Positions 1 to 18,000 of a stretch of 64,000 bases of DNA are shown in pieces. Origin of the DNA: Tachypleus tridentatus (taxonomy: Eukaryota; Arthropoda; Merostomata; Xiphosura; Limulidae). The notes below the pieces were generated by a model that saw nothing but the letters and a program-made list of their open reading frames with translations, searched no databases and was not told the DNA's origin. How positions within the stretch are numbered: the stretch's first letter is position 1; the number at the start of each line of letters is the position of its first letter. A program made the translations under genes and the position numbers. The stretch is from contig NC_134830.1 in assembly GCF_004210375.1 (NCBI RefSeq), forward strand, positions 8,432,001 to 8,496,000. The letters are read 5' to 3'.

Positions 1-3000
1 GGTACAGTTAATAACATAACATTCTGGTTAGATATCAACAGAGACAGGTACAGCTAATAACAGTACATTATAGTTAGATACCAACAGAGACAGGTACAGT
101 ACATTCTGGTTAGATATAACAGGTACATAATATAACATTGTGGTTAGATATCAACAGAGACAGGTACAGTTAATAACATAACATTGTGGTTAGATATCAA
201 CAGAGACAGGTACAGTTAATAACATAACATTCTGGTTAGATATCAACAGAGACAGGTACAGTTAATAACATAACATTCTGGTTAGATATCAACAGAGACA
301 GGTACAGTTAATAACATAACATTCTGGTTAGATATCAACAGAGACAGGTACAGTTAATAACATAACATTCTGGTTAGATATCAACAGAGACAGGTACAGT
401 TAATAACATAACATTCTGGTTAGATATCAACAGAGACAGGTACAGTTAATAACATAACATTCTGGTTAGATATCAACAGAGACAGGTACAGTTAATAACA
501 TAACATTCTGGTTAGATATCAACAGAGACAGGTACAGTTAATAACATAACATTGTGGTTAGATATCAACAGAGACAGGTACAGTTAATAACATAACATTG
601 TGGTTAGATATCAACAGAGACAGGTACAGTTAATAACATAACATTCTGGTTAGATATCAACAGAGACAGGTACAGTTAATAACATAACATTCTGGTTAGA
701 TATCAACAGAGACAGGTACAGTTAATAACATAACATTGTGGTTAGATATCAACAGAGACAGGTACAGGTACAGTTAGATATAACATAACATTAATAACAT
801 AACATTGTGGTTAGATATCAACAGAGACAGGGTTAATAACATAACATTGTGGTTAGATATCAACAGAGACAGGTACAGTTAATAACATAACATTGTGGTT
901 AGATATCAACAGAGACAGGTACAGTTAATAACATAACATTGTGGTTAGATATCAACAGAGTACAGTTAATAACATAACAGGTACAGTTAATAACATAACA
1001 TTGTGGTTAGATATCAACAGAGACAGGTACAGTTAATAACATAACATTGTGGTTAGATATCAACAGAGACAGGTACAGTTAATAACATAACATTCTGGTT
1101 AGATATCAACAGAGACAGGTACAGTTAATAACATAACATTCTGGTTAGATATCAACAGAGACAGGTACAGTTAATAACATAACATTCTGGTTAGATATCA
1201 ACAGAGACAGGTACAGTTAATAACATAACATTCTGGTTAGATATCAACATAACATTGTGGTATATCAACAGAGACAACAGTTAATAACATAACATTCTGG
1301 TTAGATATCAACAGAGACAGGTACAGTTAATAACATAACATTCTGGTTAGATATCAACAGAGACAGGTACAGTTAATAACATAACATTGTGGTTAGATAT
1401 CAACAGAGACAGGTACAGTTAATAACATAACATTCTGGTTAGATATAACAACAGAGACAGGTACAGTTAATAACATAACATTGTGGTCAGATATCAACAG
1501 AGACAGGTACAGTTAATAACATAACATTATGGTTAGATATCAACAGAGACAGGTACAGTTAATAACATAACATTGTGGTTAGATATCAACAGAGACAGGT
1601 ACAGTTAATAACATAACATTCTGGTTAGATATCAACAGAGACAGGTACAGTTAATAACATAACATTCTGGTTAGATATCAACAGAGACAGGTACAGTTAA
1701 TAACATAACATTCTGGTTAGATATCAACAGAGACAGGTACAGTTAATAACATAACATTCTGGTTAGATATCAACAGAGACAGGTACAGTTAATAACATAA
1801 CATTCTGGTTAGATATCAACAGAGACAGGTACAGTTAATAACATAACATTCTGGTTAGATATCAACAGAGACAGGTACAGTTAATAACATAACATTGTGG
1901 TTAGATATCAACAGAGACAGGTACAGTTAATAACATAACATTGTGGTTAGATATCAACAGAGACAGGTACAGTTAATAACATAACATTGTGGTTAGATAT
2001 CAACAGAGACAGGTACAGTTAATAACATAACATTGTGGTTAGATATCAACAGAGACAGGTACAGTTAATAACATAACATTGTGGTTAGATATCAACAGAG
2101 ACAGGTACAGTTAATAACATAACATTGTGGTTAGATATCAACAGAGACAGGTACAGTTAATAACATAACATTGTGGTTAGATATCAACAGAGACAGGTAC
2201 AGTTAATAACATAACATTACAGTTAGATATCAACAGAGACAGGTACAGTTAATAACATAACATTGTGGTTAGATATCAACAGAGACAGGTACAGTTAATA
2301 ACATAACATTCTGGTTAGATATCAACAGAGACAGGTACAGTTAATAACATAACATTGTGGTTAGATATCAACAGAGACAGGTACAGTTAATAACATAACA
2401 TTGTGGTTAGATATCAACAGAGACAGGTACAGTTAATAACATAACATTCTGGTTAGATATCAACAGAGACAGGTACAGTTAATAACATAACATTCTGGTT
2501 AGATATCAACAGAGACAGGTACAGTTAATAACATAACATTGTGGTTAGATATCAACAGAGACAGGTACAGTTAATAACATAACATTAACATGGTTAGATA
2601 TCAACAGAGACAGGTACAGTTAATAACATAACATTGTGGTTAGATATCAACAGAGACAGGTACAGTTAATAACATAACATTGTGGTTAGATATCAACAGA
2701 GACAGGTACAGTTAATAACATAACATTGTGGTTAGATATCAACAGAGACAGGTACAGTTAATAACATAACATTTCGGTTAGATATCAACAGAGACAGGTA
2801 CAGATATCAACAGTTAGATATCAACAGAGACAGGTACAATTAATAACATAACATTTAATAACATAACATTTAGATATCAACAGAGACAGGTACAGTTAAT
2901 AACATAACATTGTGGTTAGATATCAACAGAGACAGGTACAGTTAATAACATAACATTCTGGTTACAGACAGGTACAGTTAATAACATAACATTGTGGTTA

Positions 3001-6000
3001 GATATCAACAGAGACAGGTACAGTTAATAACATAACATAACATAACATTGGTTAGATATCAACAGAGACAGGTACAGTTAATAACATAACATTGTGGTTA
3101 GATATCAACAGAGACAGGTACAGTTAATAACATAACATTGTGGTTATTATCAACAGAGACAGGTACAGTTAATAACATAACATTCTGGTTAGATATCAAC
3201 AGAGACAGGTACAGTTAATAACATAACATTGTGGTTAGATATCAACAGAGACAGGTACAGTTAATAACATAACATTGTGGTTAGATATCAACAGAGACAG
3301 GTACAGTTAATAACATAACATTGTGGTTAGATATCAACAGAGACAGGTACAGTTAATAACATAACATTCTGCTCAGATATCAACATAACAGGTACAGTTA
3401 ATAACATAACATTGTGGTTAGATATCAACAGAGACAGGTACAGTTAATAACATAACATTGTGGTTAGATATCAACAGAGACAGGTACAGTTAATAACATA
3501 ACATTGTGGTTAGATATCAACAGAGACAGGTACAGTTAATAACATATAACGATGGTTAGATATCAACAGAGACAGGTACAGTTAATAACATAACATTGTG
3601 GTTAGATATCAACAGAGACAGGTACAGTTAATAACATAACATTCTGGTTAGATATCAACAGAGACAGGTACAGTTAATAACATAACATTGTGGTTAGATA
3701 TCAACAGAGACAGGTACAGTTAATAACATAACATTGTGGTTAGATATCAACAGAGACAGGTACAGTTAATAACATAACATTCTGGTAAGATATCAACAGA
3801 GACAGGTACAGTAATAATAACATAACATTCAACAGTGGTTAGATATCAACAGAGACAGATATCAACAGAGACAGGTACAGTTAATAACATAACATTGTGG
3901 TTAGATATCAACAGAGACAGGTACAGTTAATAACATAACATTGTGGTTAGATATCAACAGAGACAGGTACAGTTAATAACATAACATTGTGGTAGATATA
4001 GATATACAGTTAATAACATAACAGTTAGATATCAACAGGTACAGTTACAGTAATAACATTGTGGTTAGATATCAACAGAGACAGGTACAGTTAATAACAT
4101 GACATTGTGGTCAGATATCAACAGAGACAGGTACAGTTAATAACATAACATTCTGGTTAGATATCAACAGAGATATATACAGTTAATAAAATAACATTGT
4201 GGTCAGATATCAACAGAGACAGGTACAGTTAATAACATAACATTGTGGTTAGATATCAACAGAGACAGGTACAGTTAATAACATAACATTGTGGTTAGAT
4301 ATCAACAGAGACAGGTACAGTTAATAACATAACATTGTGGTTAGATATCAACAGAGACAGGTACAGTTAATAACATAACATTGTGGTTAGATATCAACAG
4401 AGACAGGTACAGTTAATAACATAACATTGTGGTTAGATATCAACAGAGACAGGTACAGTTAATAACATAACATTGTGGTTGGTTAGATATCAACCGAGAC
4501 AGGTACAGTTAATAATATAACATTCTGGTTAGATATAAACAGAGTTGGATACAGTTAATAAAGATAACATTGTGGTTAGATATCAACACAGACAGGTACA
4601 GTTAATAACATAACATTCTGGTTAGATATCAACAGAGACAGGTACAGTTAATAACATAACATTCTGGTTAGATATCAACAGAGACAGTACAGTTAATAAC
4701 ATAACATTCTGGTTAGATATCAACAGTTAATACAGTTAATAATAACATTGTGGTTAGATATCAACAGAGACAGTACAGTACAGTTAATAACATAACATTC
4801 TGGTTAGATATCAACAGAGACAGGTACAGTTAATAACATAACATTGTGGTTAGATATCAACAGAGACAGGTACAGTTAATAACATAACATTCTGGTTAGA
4901 TATCAACAGAGACAGGTACAGTTAATAACATAACATTCTGGTTAGATATCAACAGAGACAGGTACAGTTAATAACATAACATTGTGGTTAGATATATCAC
5001 AGTACAGACAGTTAGTACAGTTAATAACATAACATTGTGGTTAGATATCAACAGAGACAGGTACAGTTAATAACATAACATTGTGGTTAGATATCAACAG
5101 AGACAGGTACAGTTAATAACATAACATTGTGGTTAGATATCAACAGAGACAGGTACAGTTAATAACATAACATTGTGGTTAGATATCAACAGAGACAGGT
5201 ACAGTTAATAACATAACATTGTGGTTAGATATCAACAGAGACAGGTACAGTTAATAACATAACAGTTAATAACAACACATGCTTGGTTAGATATCAACAG
5301 AGACAGGTACAGTTAATAACATAACATTGTGGTTAGATATCAACAGAGACAGGTACAGTTAATAACATAACATTTTGGTTAGATATCAACAGAGACAGGT
5401 ACAGTTAATAACATAACATTCTGGTTAGATATCAACAGAGACAGGTACAGTTAATAACATAACATTGTGGTTAGATATCAACAGAGACAGGTACAGTTAA
5501 TAACATAACATTGTGGTTAGATATCAACAGAGACAGGTACAGTTAATAACATAACATTCTGGTTAGATATCAACAGAGACAGGTACAGTTAATAACATAA
5601 CATTCTGGTTAGATATCAACAGAGACAGGTACAGTTAATAACATAACATTCTGGTTAGATATCAACAGAGACAGGTACAGTTAATAACATAACATTCTGG
5701 TTAGATATCAACAGAGACAGGTACAGTTAATAACATAACATTGTGGTTAGATATCAACAGAGACAGGTACAGTTAATAACATAACATTGTGGTTAGATAT
5801 CAACAGAGACAGTTAATAACATAACATTGTGGTTAGATATCAACAGAGACAGGTACAGTTAATAACATAACATTGTGGTTAGATATCAACAGAGACAGGT
5901 ACAGTTAATAACATAACATTGTGGTTAGATATCAACAGAGACAGGTACAGTTAATAACATAACATTGTGGTTAGATATCAACAGAGACAGTACAGTACAG

Positions 6001-9000
6001 TTAATAACATAACATACTGGTTAGATATCAACATTCTGGTTAGACAGGTACAGTTAATAACATAACATTGGTTAGATATCAACAGAGACAGGTACAGTTA
6101 ATAACATAACATTGTGGTTAGATATCAACAGAGACAGGTACAGTAACATTGTGGTTAATAACATAACATTGTGGTTAGATATCAACAGAGACAGGTACAG
6201 TTAATAACATAACATTGTGGTTAGATATCAACAGAGACAGGTACAGTTAATAACATAACATTGTGATTAGATATCAACAGAGACAGGTACAGTTAATAAC
6301 ATAACATTTCGGTTAGATATCAACAGAGACAGGTACAGTTAATAACATAACATTGTGGTTAGATATCAACAGAGACAGGTACAGTTAATAACATAACATT
6401 GTGGTTAGATATCAACAGAGACAGGTACAGTTAATAACATAACATTGTGGTTAGATATCAACAGAGACAGGTACAGTTAATAACATAACATTGTGGTTAG
6501 ATATCAACAGAGACAGGTACAGTTAATAACATAACATTGTGGTTAGATATCAACAGAGACAGGTACAGTTAATAACATAACATTGTGGTTAGATATCAAC
6601 AGAGACAGGTACAGTTAATAACATAACATTGTGGTTAGATATCAACAGAGACAGGTACAGTTAATAACATAACATTGTGGTTAGATATCAACAGAGACAG
6701 GTACAGTTAATAACATAACATTCTGGTTAGATATCAACAGAGACAGGTACAGTTAATAACATAACATTGTGGTTAGATATCAACAGAGACAGGTACAGTT
6801 AATAACATAACATTGTGGTTAGATATCAACAGAGACAGGTACAGTTAATAACATAACATTGTGGTTAGATATCAACAGAGACAGGTACAGTTAAGGTACA
6901 GTTATATCATAACATTCTGGTTAGATATCAACAGAGACAGGTACAGTTAATAACATAACATTGTGGTTAGATATCAACAACAGGTACAGTTAATAACATA
7001 ACATTCTGGTTAGATATCAACAGAGACAGGTACAGTTAATAACATAACATTTGGTTGGTTAGATATCAACAGAGACAGGTACAGTTAATAACATAACATA
7101 ACATAACATTGGTTAGATATCAACAGAGACAGGTACAGTTAATAACATAACATTGTGGTTAGATTCAACAGAGACAGATATCAACAGAGGTAGGTACAGT
7201 TAATAACTTAACATTGTGGTTAGATATCAAGAAGTACAGGTACAGTTAATAACATAAAATTGTGGTCAGATATCAACAGAGACAGGTACAGTTAATAATG
7301 TAACATTGTGATTAGATATCAACAGAGACAGGTACAGTTAATAACATAACATTGTGGTTAGATATCAACAGAGACAGGTACAGTTAATAACATAACATTG
7401 TGGTTAGATATCAACAGAGACAGGTACAGTTAATAACATAACATTGTGGTTAGATATCAACAGAGACAGGTACAGTTAATAACATAACATTCTGGTTAGA
7501 TATCAACACAGACAGGTACAGTTAATAACATAACATTAGATATGGTTAGATATCAACAGAGACAGGTACAGTTAATAACATAACATTGTGTTAGATATAG
7601 ATATCAACAGAGACAGGTACAGTTAATAACATAACATTGTGGTTAGATATCAACAGAGACAGGTACAGTTAATAACATAACATTGTGGTTAGATATCAAC
7701 AGAGACAGGTACAGTTAATAACATAACATTGTGGTTAGATATCAACAGAGACAGGTACAGTTAATAACATAACATTGTGGTTAGATATCAACAGAGACAG
7801 GTACAGTTAATAACATAACATTTCAGTTAGATATCAACAAAGACAGGTACAGTTAATAACATAACATTGTGGTTAGATATCAACAGAGACAGGTACAGTT
7901 AATAACATAACATTGTGGTTAGATATCAACAGAGACAGGTACAGTTAATAACACATAACATTGTGGTTAGATATCAACAGAGACAGGTACAGTTAATAAC
8001 ATAACATTGTGGTTAGATATCAACAGAGACAGGTACAGTTAATAACATAACATTGTGGTTAGATATTAATAACATAACATTGGTGGTTAGATATCAACAG
8101 AGACAGGTACAGTTAATAACATAACATTGTGGTTAGATATCAACAGAGACAGGTACAGTTAATAACATAACATTGTGGTTAGATATCAACAGAGACAGGT
8201 ACAGTTAATAACATAACATTGTGGTTAGATATCAACAGAGACAGGTACAGTTAATAACATAACATTGTGGTTAGATATCAACAGAGACAGGTACAGTTAA
8301 TAACATAACATTGTGGTTAGATATCAACAGAGACAGGTACAGTTAATAACATAACATTCAACAGAGACAGGTACAGTTAATAACATAACATTGTGGTTAG
8401 ATATCAACAGAGACAGGTACAGTTAATAACATAACATTGTGGTTAGATATCAACAGAGACAGGTACAGTTAATAACATAACATTGTGGTTAGATATCAAC
8501 AGAGACAGGTACAGTTAATAACATAACATTGTGGTTAGATATCAACAACAGAGACAGGTACAGTTAATAACATAACATTGTGGTTAGATATCAACAGAGA
8601 CAGGTACAGTTAATAACATAACATTGTGGTTAGATATCAACAGAGACAGGTACAGTTAATAACATAACATTGTGGTTAGATATCAACAGAGACAGGTACA
8701 GTTGTGGTTATAACATAACATAACATTGTGGTTAGATATCAACAGAGACAGGTACAGTTAATAACATAACATTGTGGTTAGATATCAACAGAGACAGGTA
8801 CAGTTAATAACATAACATTGTGGTTAGATATCAACAACAGAGACAGGTACAGTTAATAACATAACATTGTGGTTAGATATCAACAGAGACAGGTACAGTT
8901 AATAACATAACATTGTGGTTAGATATCAACAGAGACAGGTACAGTTAATAACATAACATTGTGGTTAGATATCAACAGAGACAGGTACAGTTAATAACAT

Positions 9001-12000
9001 AACATTGTGGTTAGATATCAACAGAGACAGGTACAGTTAATAACATAACATTGTGGTTAGATATCAACAGAGACAGGGTACAGTTAATAACATAACATTG
9101 TGGTTAGATATCAACAGAGACAGGTACAGTTAATAACATAACATTGTGGTTAGATATCAACAGAGACAGGTACAGTTAATAACATAACATTGTGGTTAGA
9201 TATCAACAGAGACAGGTACAGTTAATAACATAACATTCTGGTTAGATATCAACAGAGACAGGTACAGTTAATAACATAACAGGTACAGTTAATAACATAA
9301 CATTGTGGTTAGATATCAACAGAGACAGGTACAGTTAATAACATAACATTGTGGTTAGATATCAACAGAGACAGGTACAGTTAATAACATAACATTGTGG
9401 TTAGATATCAACAGAGACAGGTACAGTTAATAACATAACATTGTGGTTAGATATCAACAGAGACAGGTACAGTTAATAACATAACATTGTGGTTAGATAT
9501 CAACAGAGACAGGTACAGTTAATAACATAACATTGTGGTTAGATATCAACAGAGACAGGTACAGTTAATAACATAACATTGTGGTTAGATATCAACAGAG
9601 ACAGGTACAGTTAATAACATAACATAGATATCAACAGAGACAGGTACAGTTAATAACATAACATTGTGGTTAGATATCAACAGAGACAGGTACAGTTAAT
9701 ACACTGGTTAGATATCAACAGAGACAACAGTTAATAACATAACTGGTTAGATATCAACAGAGACAGGTACAGTTAATAACATAACATTGTGGTTAGATAT
9801 CAACAGAGACAGGTACAGTTAATAACATAACATTGTGGTTAGATATCAACAGAGACAGGTACAGTTAATAACATAACATAACATTGTGGTTAGATATCAA
9901 CAGAGACAGGTACAGTTAATAACATAACATTGTGGTTAGATATCAACAGAGACAGGTACAGTTAATAACATAACATTGTGGTTAGATATCAACAGAGACA
10001 GGTACAGTTAATAACATAACATTGTGGTTAGATATCAACAGAGACAGGTACAGTTAATAACATAACATTGTGGTTAGATATCAACAGAGACAGGTACAGT
10101 TAATAACATAACAGTTAGATATCAACAGAGACAGGTACAGTTAATAACACATTGTGGTTAGATATCAACAGAGACAGGTACAGTAGATATCAACATAACA
10201 TTAACATTGGTTAGATATCAACAGAGACAGGTACAGTTAATAACATAACATTGTGGTTAGATATCAACAGAGACAGGTACAGTTAATAACATAACATTGT
10301 GGTTAGATATCAACAGAGACAGTACAGTACAGTTAATAGGTACATAACATTGTGGTTAGATATCAACAGAGACAGGTACAGTTAATAACATAACATTGTG
10401 GTTAGATATCAACAGAGACAGGTACAGTTAATAACATAACATTGTGGTTAGATATCAACAGAGACAGGTACAGTTAATAACATAACATTAGATATCAACA
10501 GAGGTTAGATATCAACAGACAGACAGGTACAGTTAATAACAGAGACAGGTACAGTTAATAACATTGTGGTTAGATATCAACAGAGACAGGTACAGTTAAT
10601 AACATAACATTGTGGTTAGATATCAACAGAGACAGGTACAGTTAATAACATAACATTGTGGTTAGATATCAACAGAGACAGGTACAGTTAATAACATAAC
10701 ATTTAGATATCAACAGAGACAGGTACAGTTAATAACATAACATTGTGGTTAGATATCAACAGAGACAGGTACAGTTAATAACATAACATTGTGGTTAGAT
10801 ATCAACAGAGACAGGTACAGTTAATAACATAACATTGTGGTTAGATATCAACAGAGACAGGTACAGTTAATAACATAACATTGTGGTTAGATATCAACAG
10901 AGACAGGTACAGTTAATAACATAACATTGTGGTTAGATATCAACAGAGACAGGTACAGTTAATAACATAACATTCTGGTTAGATATCAACAGAGACAGGT
11001 ACAGTTAATAACATAACATTGTGGTTAGATATCAACAGAGACAGGTACAGTTAATAACATAACATTGTGGTTAGATATCAACAGAGACAGGTACAGTTAT
11101 ATAAACAGATACAGGTACAGTTAATAACATAACATTGTGGTTAGATATCAACAGAGACAGGTACAGTTAATAACATAACATTGTGGTTAGATATCAACAG
11201 AGACAGGTACAGTTAATAACATAACATTGTGGTTAGATATCAACAGAGACAGGTACAGTTAATAACATAACATTGTGGTTAGATATCAACAGAGACAGGT
11301 ACAGTTAATAACATAACATTGTGGTTAGATATCAACAGAGACAGGTACAGTTAATAACATAACATTGTGGTTAGATATCAACAGAGACAGGTACAGTTAA
11401 TAACATAACATTGTGGTTAGATATCAACAGAGACAGGTACAGTTAATAACATAACATTTGGTTAGATATCAACAGAGTTAGTTAGATATCAACAGAGACA
11501 GGTACAGTTAATAACATAACATATCAACAGAGACAGGTACAGTACATTGTGGTTATATAACATAACATTGTGGTTAGATATCAACAGAGACAGGTACAGT
11601 TAATAACATAACATTGTGGTTAGATATCAACAGAGACAGGTACAGTTAATAACATAACATTGTGGTTAGATATCAGACAGGTACAGTTAATAACATAACA
11701 GGTACAATTAATAACATAACATTGTGGTTAGATATCAACAGAGACAGGTACAGTTAATAACATAACATTGTGGTTAGATATCAACAGAGACAGGTACAGT
11801 TAATAACATAACATTGTGGTTAGATATCAACAGAGACAGGTACAGTTAATAACATAACATTGTGGTTAGATATCAACAGAGACAGGTACAGTTAATAACA
11901 TAACATTGTGGTTAGATATCAACAGAGACAGGTACAGTTAATAACATAACAACAGATATCAACAGAGACAGGTACAGTTAATAACATAACATTGTGGTTA

Positions 12001-15000
12001 GATATCAACAGAGACAGGTACAGTTAATAACATAACATTGTGGTTAGATATCAACAGAGACAGGTACAGTTAATAACATAACATTGTGGTTAGATATCAA
12101 CAGAGACAGGTACAGTTAATAACATAACATTGTGGTTAGATATCAACAGAGACAGGTACAGTTAATAACATAACATTGTGGTTAGATATCAACAGAGACA
12201 GGTACAGTTAATAACATAACATTGTGGTTAGATATCAACAGAGACAGGTACAGTTAATAACATAACATTGTGGTTAGATATCAACAGAGACAGGTACAGT
12301 TAATAACATAACATTGTGGTTAGATATCAACAGAGACAGGTACAGTTAATAACATAACATTGTGGTTAGATATCAACAGAGACAGGTACAGTTAATAACA
12401 TAACATTGTGGTTAGATATCAACAGAGACAGGTACAGTTAATAACATAACATTGTGGTTAGATATCAACAGAGACAGGTACAGTTAATAACATAACATTC
12501 AACAGAGACAGGTACAGTTAATAACATAACATTGTGGTTAGATATCAACAGAGACAGGTACAGTTAATAACATAACATTCTGGTTAGATATCAACAGAGA
12601 CAGGTACAGTTAATAACATAACATTGTGGTTAGATATCAACAGAGACAGGTACAGTTAATAACATAACATTGTGGTTAGATATCAACAGAGACAGGTACA
12701 GTTAATAACATAACATTGTGGTTAGATATCAACAGAGACAGGTACAGTTAATAACATAACATTGTGGTTAGATATCAACAGAGACAGGTACAGTTAATAA
12801 CATAACATTGTGGTTAGATATCAACAGAGACAGGTACAGTTAATAACATAACATTTCGGTTAGATATCAACAGAGACAGGTACAGTTAATAACATAACAT
12901 TGTGGTTAGATATCAACAGAGACAGGTACAGTTAATAACATAACATTGTGGTTAGATATCAACAGAGACAGGTACAGTTAATAACATAACATTGTGGTTA
13001 GATATCAACAGAGACAGGTACAGTTAATAACATAACATTGTGGTTAGATATCAACAGAGACAGGTCAACAGAGACAGGTACACAGTTAATAACATAACAT
13101 TGTGGTTAGATATCAACAGAGACAGGTACAGTTAATAACATAACATTGTGGTTAGATATCAACAGAGACAGGTACAGTTAATAACATAACATTGTGGTTA
13201 GATATCAACAGAGACAGGTACAGTTAATAACATAACATTCTGGTTAGATATCAACAGAGACAGGTACAGTTAATAACATAACATTCTGGTTAGATATCAA
13301 CAGAGACAGGTACAGTTAATAACATAACATTGTGGTTAGATATCAACAGAGACAGGTACAGTTAATAACATAACATTGTGGTTAGATATCAACAGAGACA
13401 GGTACAGTTAATAACATAACATTGTGGTTAGATATCAACAGAGACAGGTACAGTTAATAACATAACATTGTGGTTAGATATCAACAGAGACAGGTACAGT
13501 TAATAACATAACATTGTGGTTAGATATCAACAGAGACAGGTACAGTTAATAACATAACATTGTGGTTAGATATCAACAGAGACAGGTACAGTTAATAACA
13601 TAACATTGTGTTAGATATCAACAGAGACAGGTACAGTTAATAACACGATATTGTGGTCAGATATCAACAGAGACAGGTACAGTTAATAACATAACATTGT
13701 GGTTAGATATCAACAGAGACAGGTACAGTTAATAACATAACATTGTGGTTAGATATCAACAGAGACAGGTACAGTTAATAACATAACATTGTGGTTAGAT
13801 ATCAACAGAGACAGGTACAGTTAATAACATAACATTGTGGTTAGATATCAACAGAGACAGGTACAGTTAATAACATAACATTGTGGTAGATATCAACAGA
13901 GACAGGTACAGTTAATAACATAACATTGTGGTTAGATATCAACAGAGACAGGTACAGTTAATAACATAACATTAGATATGGTTAGATATCAACAGAGACA
14001 GGTACAGTTAATAACATAACATTGTGGTTAGATATCAACAGAGACAGGTACAGTTAATAACATAACATTGTGGTTAGATATCAACAGAGACAGGTACAGT
14101 TAATAACATAACATTGTGGTTAGATATCAACAGAGACAGGTACAGTTAATAACATAACATTGTGGTTAGATATCAACAGAGACAGGTACAGTTAATAACA
14201 TAACATTGTGGTTAGATATCAACAGAGACAGGTACAGTTAATAACATAACATTGTGGTTAGATATCAACAGAGACAGGTACAGTTAATAACATAACATTG
14301 TGGTTAGATATCAACAGAGACAGGTACAGTTAATAACATAACATTGTGGTTAGATATCAACAGAGACAGGTACAGTTAATAACATAACATTGTGGTTAGA
14401 TATCAACAGAGACAGGTACAGTTAATAACATAACATTGTGGTTAGATATCAACAGAGACAGGTACAGTTAATAACATAACATTGTGGTTAGATATCAACA
14501 GAGACAGGTACAGTTAATAACATAACATTGTGGTTAGATATCAACAGAGACAGGTACAGTTAATAACATAACATTGTGGTTAGATATCAACAGAGACAGG
14601 TACAGTTAATAACATAACATTAGATATCAACAGAGACAGGTACAGTTAGATATCAACAGAGACAGGTACAGTTAATAACATAACATTGTGGTTAGATATC
14701 AACAGAGACAGGTACAGTTAATAACATAACATTGTGGTTAGATATCAACAGAGACAGGTACAGTTAATAACATAACATTGTGGTTAGATATCAACAGAGA
14801 CAGGTACAGTTAATAACATAACATTGTGGTTAGATATCAACAGAGACAGGTACAGTTAATAACATAACATTGTGGTTAGATATCAACAGAGACAGGTACA
14901 GTTAATAACATAACATTCTGGTTAGATATCAACAGAGTTGGATACAGTTAATAAACATAACATTGTGGTTAGATATCAACAGAGACAGGTACAGTTAATA

Positions 15001-18000
15001 ACATAACATTGTGGTTAGATATCAACAGAGACAGGTACAGTTAATAACATAACATTGTGGTTAGATATCAACAGAGACAGGTACAGTTAATAACATAACA
15101 TTGTGGTTAGATATCAACAGAGACAGGTACAGTTAATAACATAACATTGTGGTTAGATATCAACAGAGACAGGTACAGTTAATAACATAACATTACAGTG
15201 GTTAGATATCAACAGAGACAGGTACAGTTAATAACATAACATTGTGGTTAGATATCAACAGAGACAGGTACAGTTAATAACATAACATTGTGGTTAGTTA
15301 ATAACATAACATATCAACAGAGACAGGTACAGTTAATAACATAACATTGTGGTTAGATATCAACAGAGACAGGTACAGTTAATAACATAACATTGTGGTT
15401 AGATATCAACAGAGACAGGTACAGTTAATAACATAACAGGTACAGTGGTTAGATATCAACAGAGACAGGTACAGTTAATAACATAACATTGTGGTTAGAT
15501 ATCAACAGAGACAGGTACAGTTAATAACATAACATTGTGGTTAGATATCAACAGAGACAGGTACAGTTAATAACATAACATTGTGGTTAGATATCAACAG
15601 AGACAGGTACAGTTAATAACATAACATTGTGGTTAGATATCAACAGAGACAGGTACAGTTAATAACATAACATTGTGGTTAGATATCAACAGAGACAGGT
15701 ACAGTTAATAACATAACATTGTGGTTAGATATCAACAGAGACAGGTACATAACATAACATTGTGGTTAGATATCAACAGAGACAGGTACAGTTAATAACA
15801 TAACATTGTGGTTAGATATCAACAGAGACAGGTACAGTTAATAACATAACATTGTGGTTAGATATCAACAGAGACAGGTACAGTTAATAACATAACATTG
15901 TGGTTAGATATCAACAGAGACAGGTACAGTTAATAACATAACATAACATAACATTGTGGTTAGATATCAACAGAGACAGGTACAGTTAATGGTTAGATAT
16001 CAACAGAGACAGGTACAGTTAATAACATAACATTGTGGTTAGATATCAACAGAGACAGGTACAGTTAATAACATAACATTGTGGTTAGATATCAACAGAG
16101 ACAGGTACAGTTAATAACATAACATTGTGGTTAGATATCAACAGAGACAGGTACAGTTAATAACATAACATTGTGGTTAGATATCAACAGAGACAGGTAC
16201 AGTTAATAACATAACATTGTGGTTAGATATCAACAGAGACAGGTACAGTTAATAACATAACATTGTGGTTAGATATCAACAGAGACAGGTACAGTTAATA
16301 ACATAACATTGTGGTTAGATATCAACAGAGACAGGTACAGTTAATAACATACAGTTATATCAACAGAGACAGGTAAGTTAATAACATTGTGGTTAGATAT
16401 CAACAGAGACAGGTACAGTTAATAACATAACATTGTGGTTAGATATCAACAGAGACAGGTACAGTTAATAACATAACATTACAGTGGTTAGATATCAACA
16501 GAGACAGTACAGTAACATTGTGGTTAGATATCAACAGAGAGACAGTTAATAACATAACATTGTGGTTAGATATCAACAGAGACAGGTACAGTTAATAACA
16601 TAACATTGTGGTTAGATATCAACAGAGACAGGTACAGTTAATAACATAACATTGTGGTTAGATATCAACAGAGACAGGTACAGTTAATAACATAACATTG
16701 TGGTTAGATATCAACAGAGACAGGTACAGTTAATAACATAACATTGTGGTTAGATATCAACAGAGACAGGTACAGTTAATAACATAACATTGTGGTTAGA
16801 TATCAACAGAGACAGGTACAGTTAATAACATAACATTGTGGTTAGATATCAACAGAGACAGGTACAGTTAATAACATAACATTGTGGTTAGATATCAACA
16901 GAGACAGGTACAGTTAATAACATAACATTGTGGTTAGATATCAACAGAGACAGGTACAGTTAATAACATAACATTGTGGTTAGATCTGGTACAGTTAATA
17001 ATATCATTCTGGTTAGATATCAACAGAGACAGGTACAGTTAATAACATAACATTGTGGTTAGATATCAACAGAGACAGGTACAGTTAATAACATAACATT
17101 GTGGTTAGATATCAACAGAGACAGGTACAGTTAATAACATAACATTGTGGTTAGATATACAGTTAATAACATAACATTGTGGTTAGATATCAACAGAGAC
17201 AGGTACAGTTAATAACATAACATTGTGGTTAGATATCAACAGAGACAGGTACAGTTAATAACATAACATTGTGGTTAGATATCAACAGAGACAGGTACAG
17301 TTAATAACATAACATTGTGGTTAGATATCAACAGGTACAGTTAATAACATAACAGATATCAACAGAGACAGGTAACATAACATAACATTGTGGTTAGATA
17401 TCAACAGAGACAGGTACAGTTAATAACATAACATTGTGGTTAGATATCAACAGAGACAGGTACAGTTAATAACATAACATTGTGGTTAGATATCAACAGA
17501 GACAGGTACAGTTAATAACATAACATTGTGGTTAGATATCAACAGAGACAGGTACAGTTAATAACATAACATTGTGGTTAGATATCAACAGAGACAGGTA
17601 CAGTTAATAACATAACATTCTGGTTAGATATGGTTAGATATCAACAGAGACAGGTACAGTTAATAACATAACATTGTGGTTAGATATCAACAGAGACAGG
17701 TACAGTTAATAACATAACATTGTGGTTAGATATCAACAGAGACAGGTACAGTTAATAACATAACATTGTGGTTAGATATCAACAGAGACAGGTACAGTTA
17801 ATAACATAACATTGTGGTTAGATATCAACAGAGACAGGTACAGTTAATAACATAACATTCTGGTTAGATATCAACAGAGACAGGTACAGTTAATAACATA
17901 ACATTGTGGTTAGATATCAACAGAGACAGGTACAGTTAATAACATAACATTGTGGTTAGATATCAACAGAGACAGGTACAGTTAATAACATAACATTGTG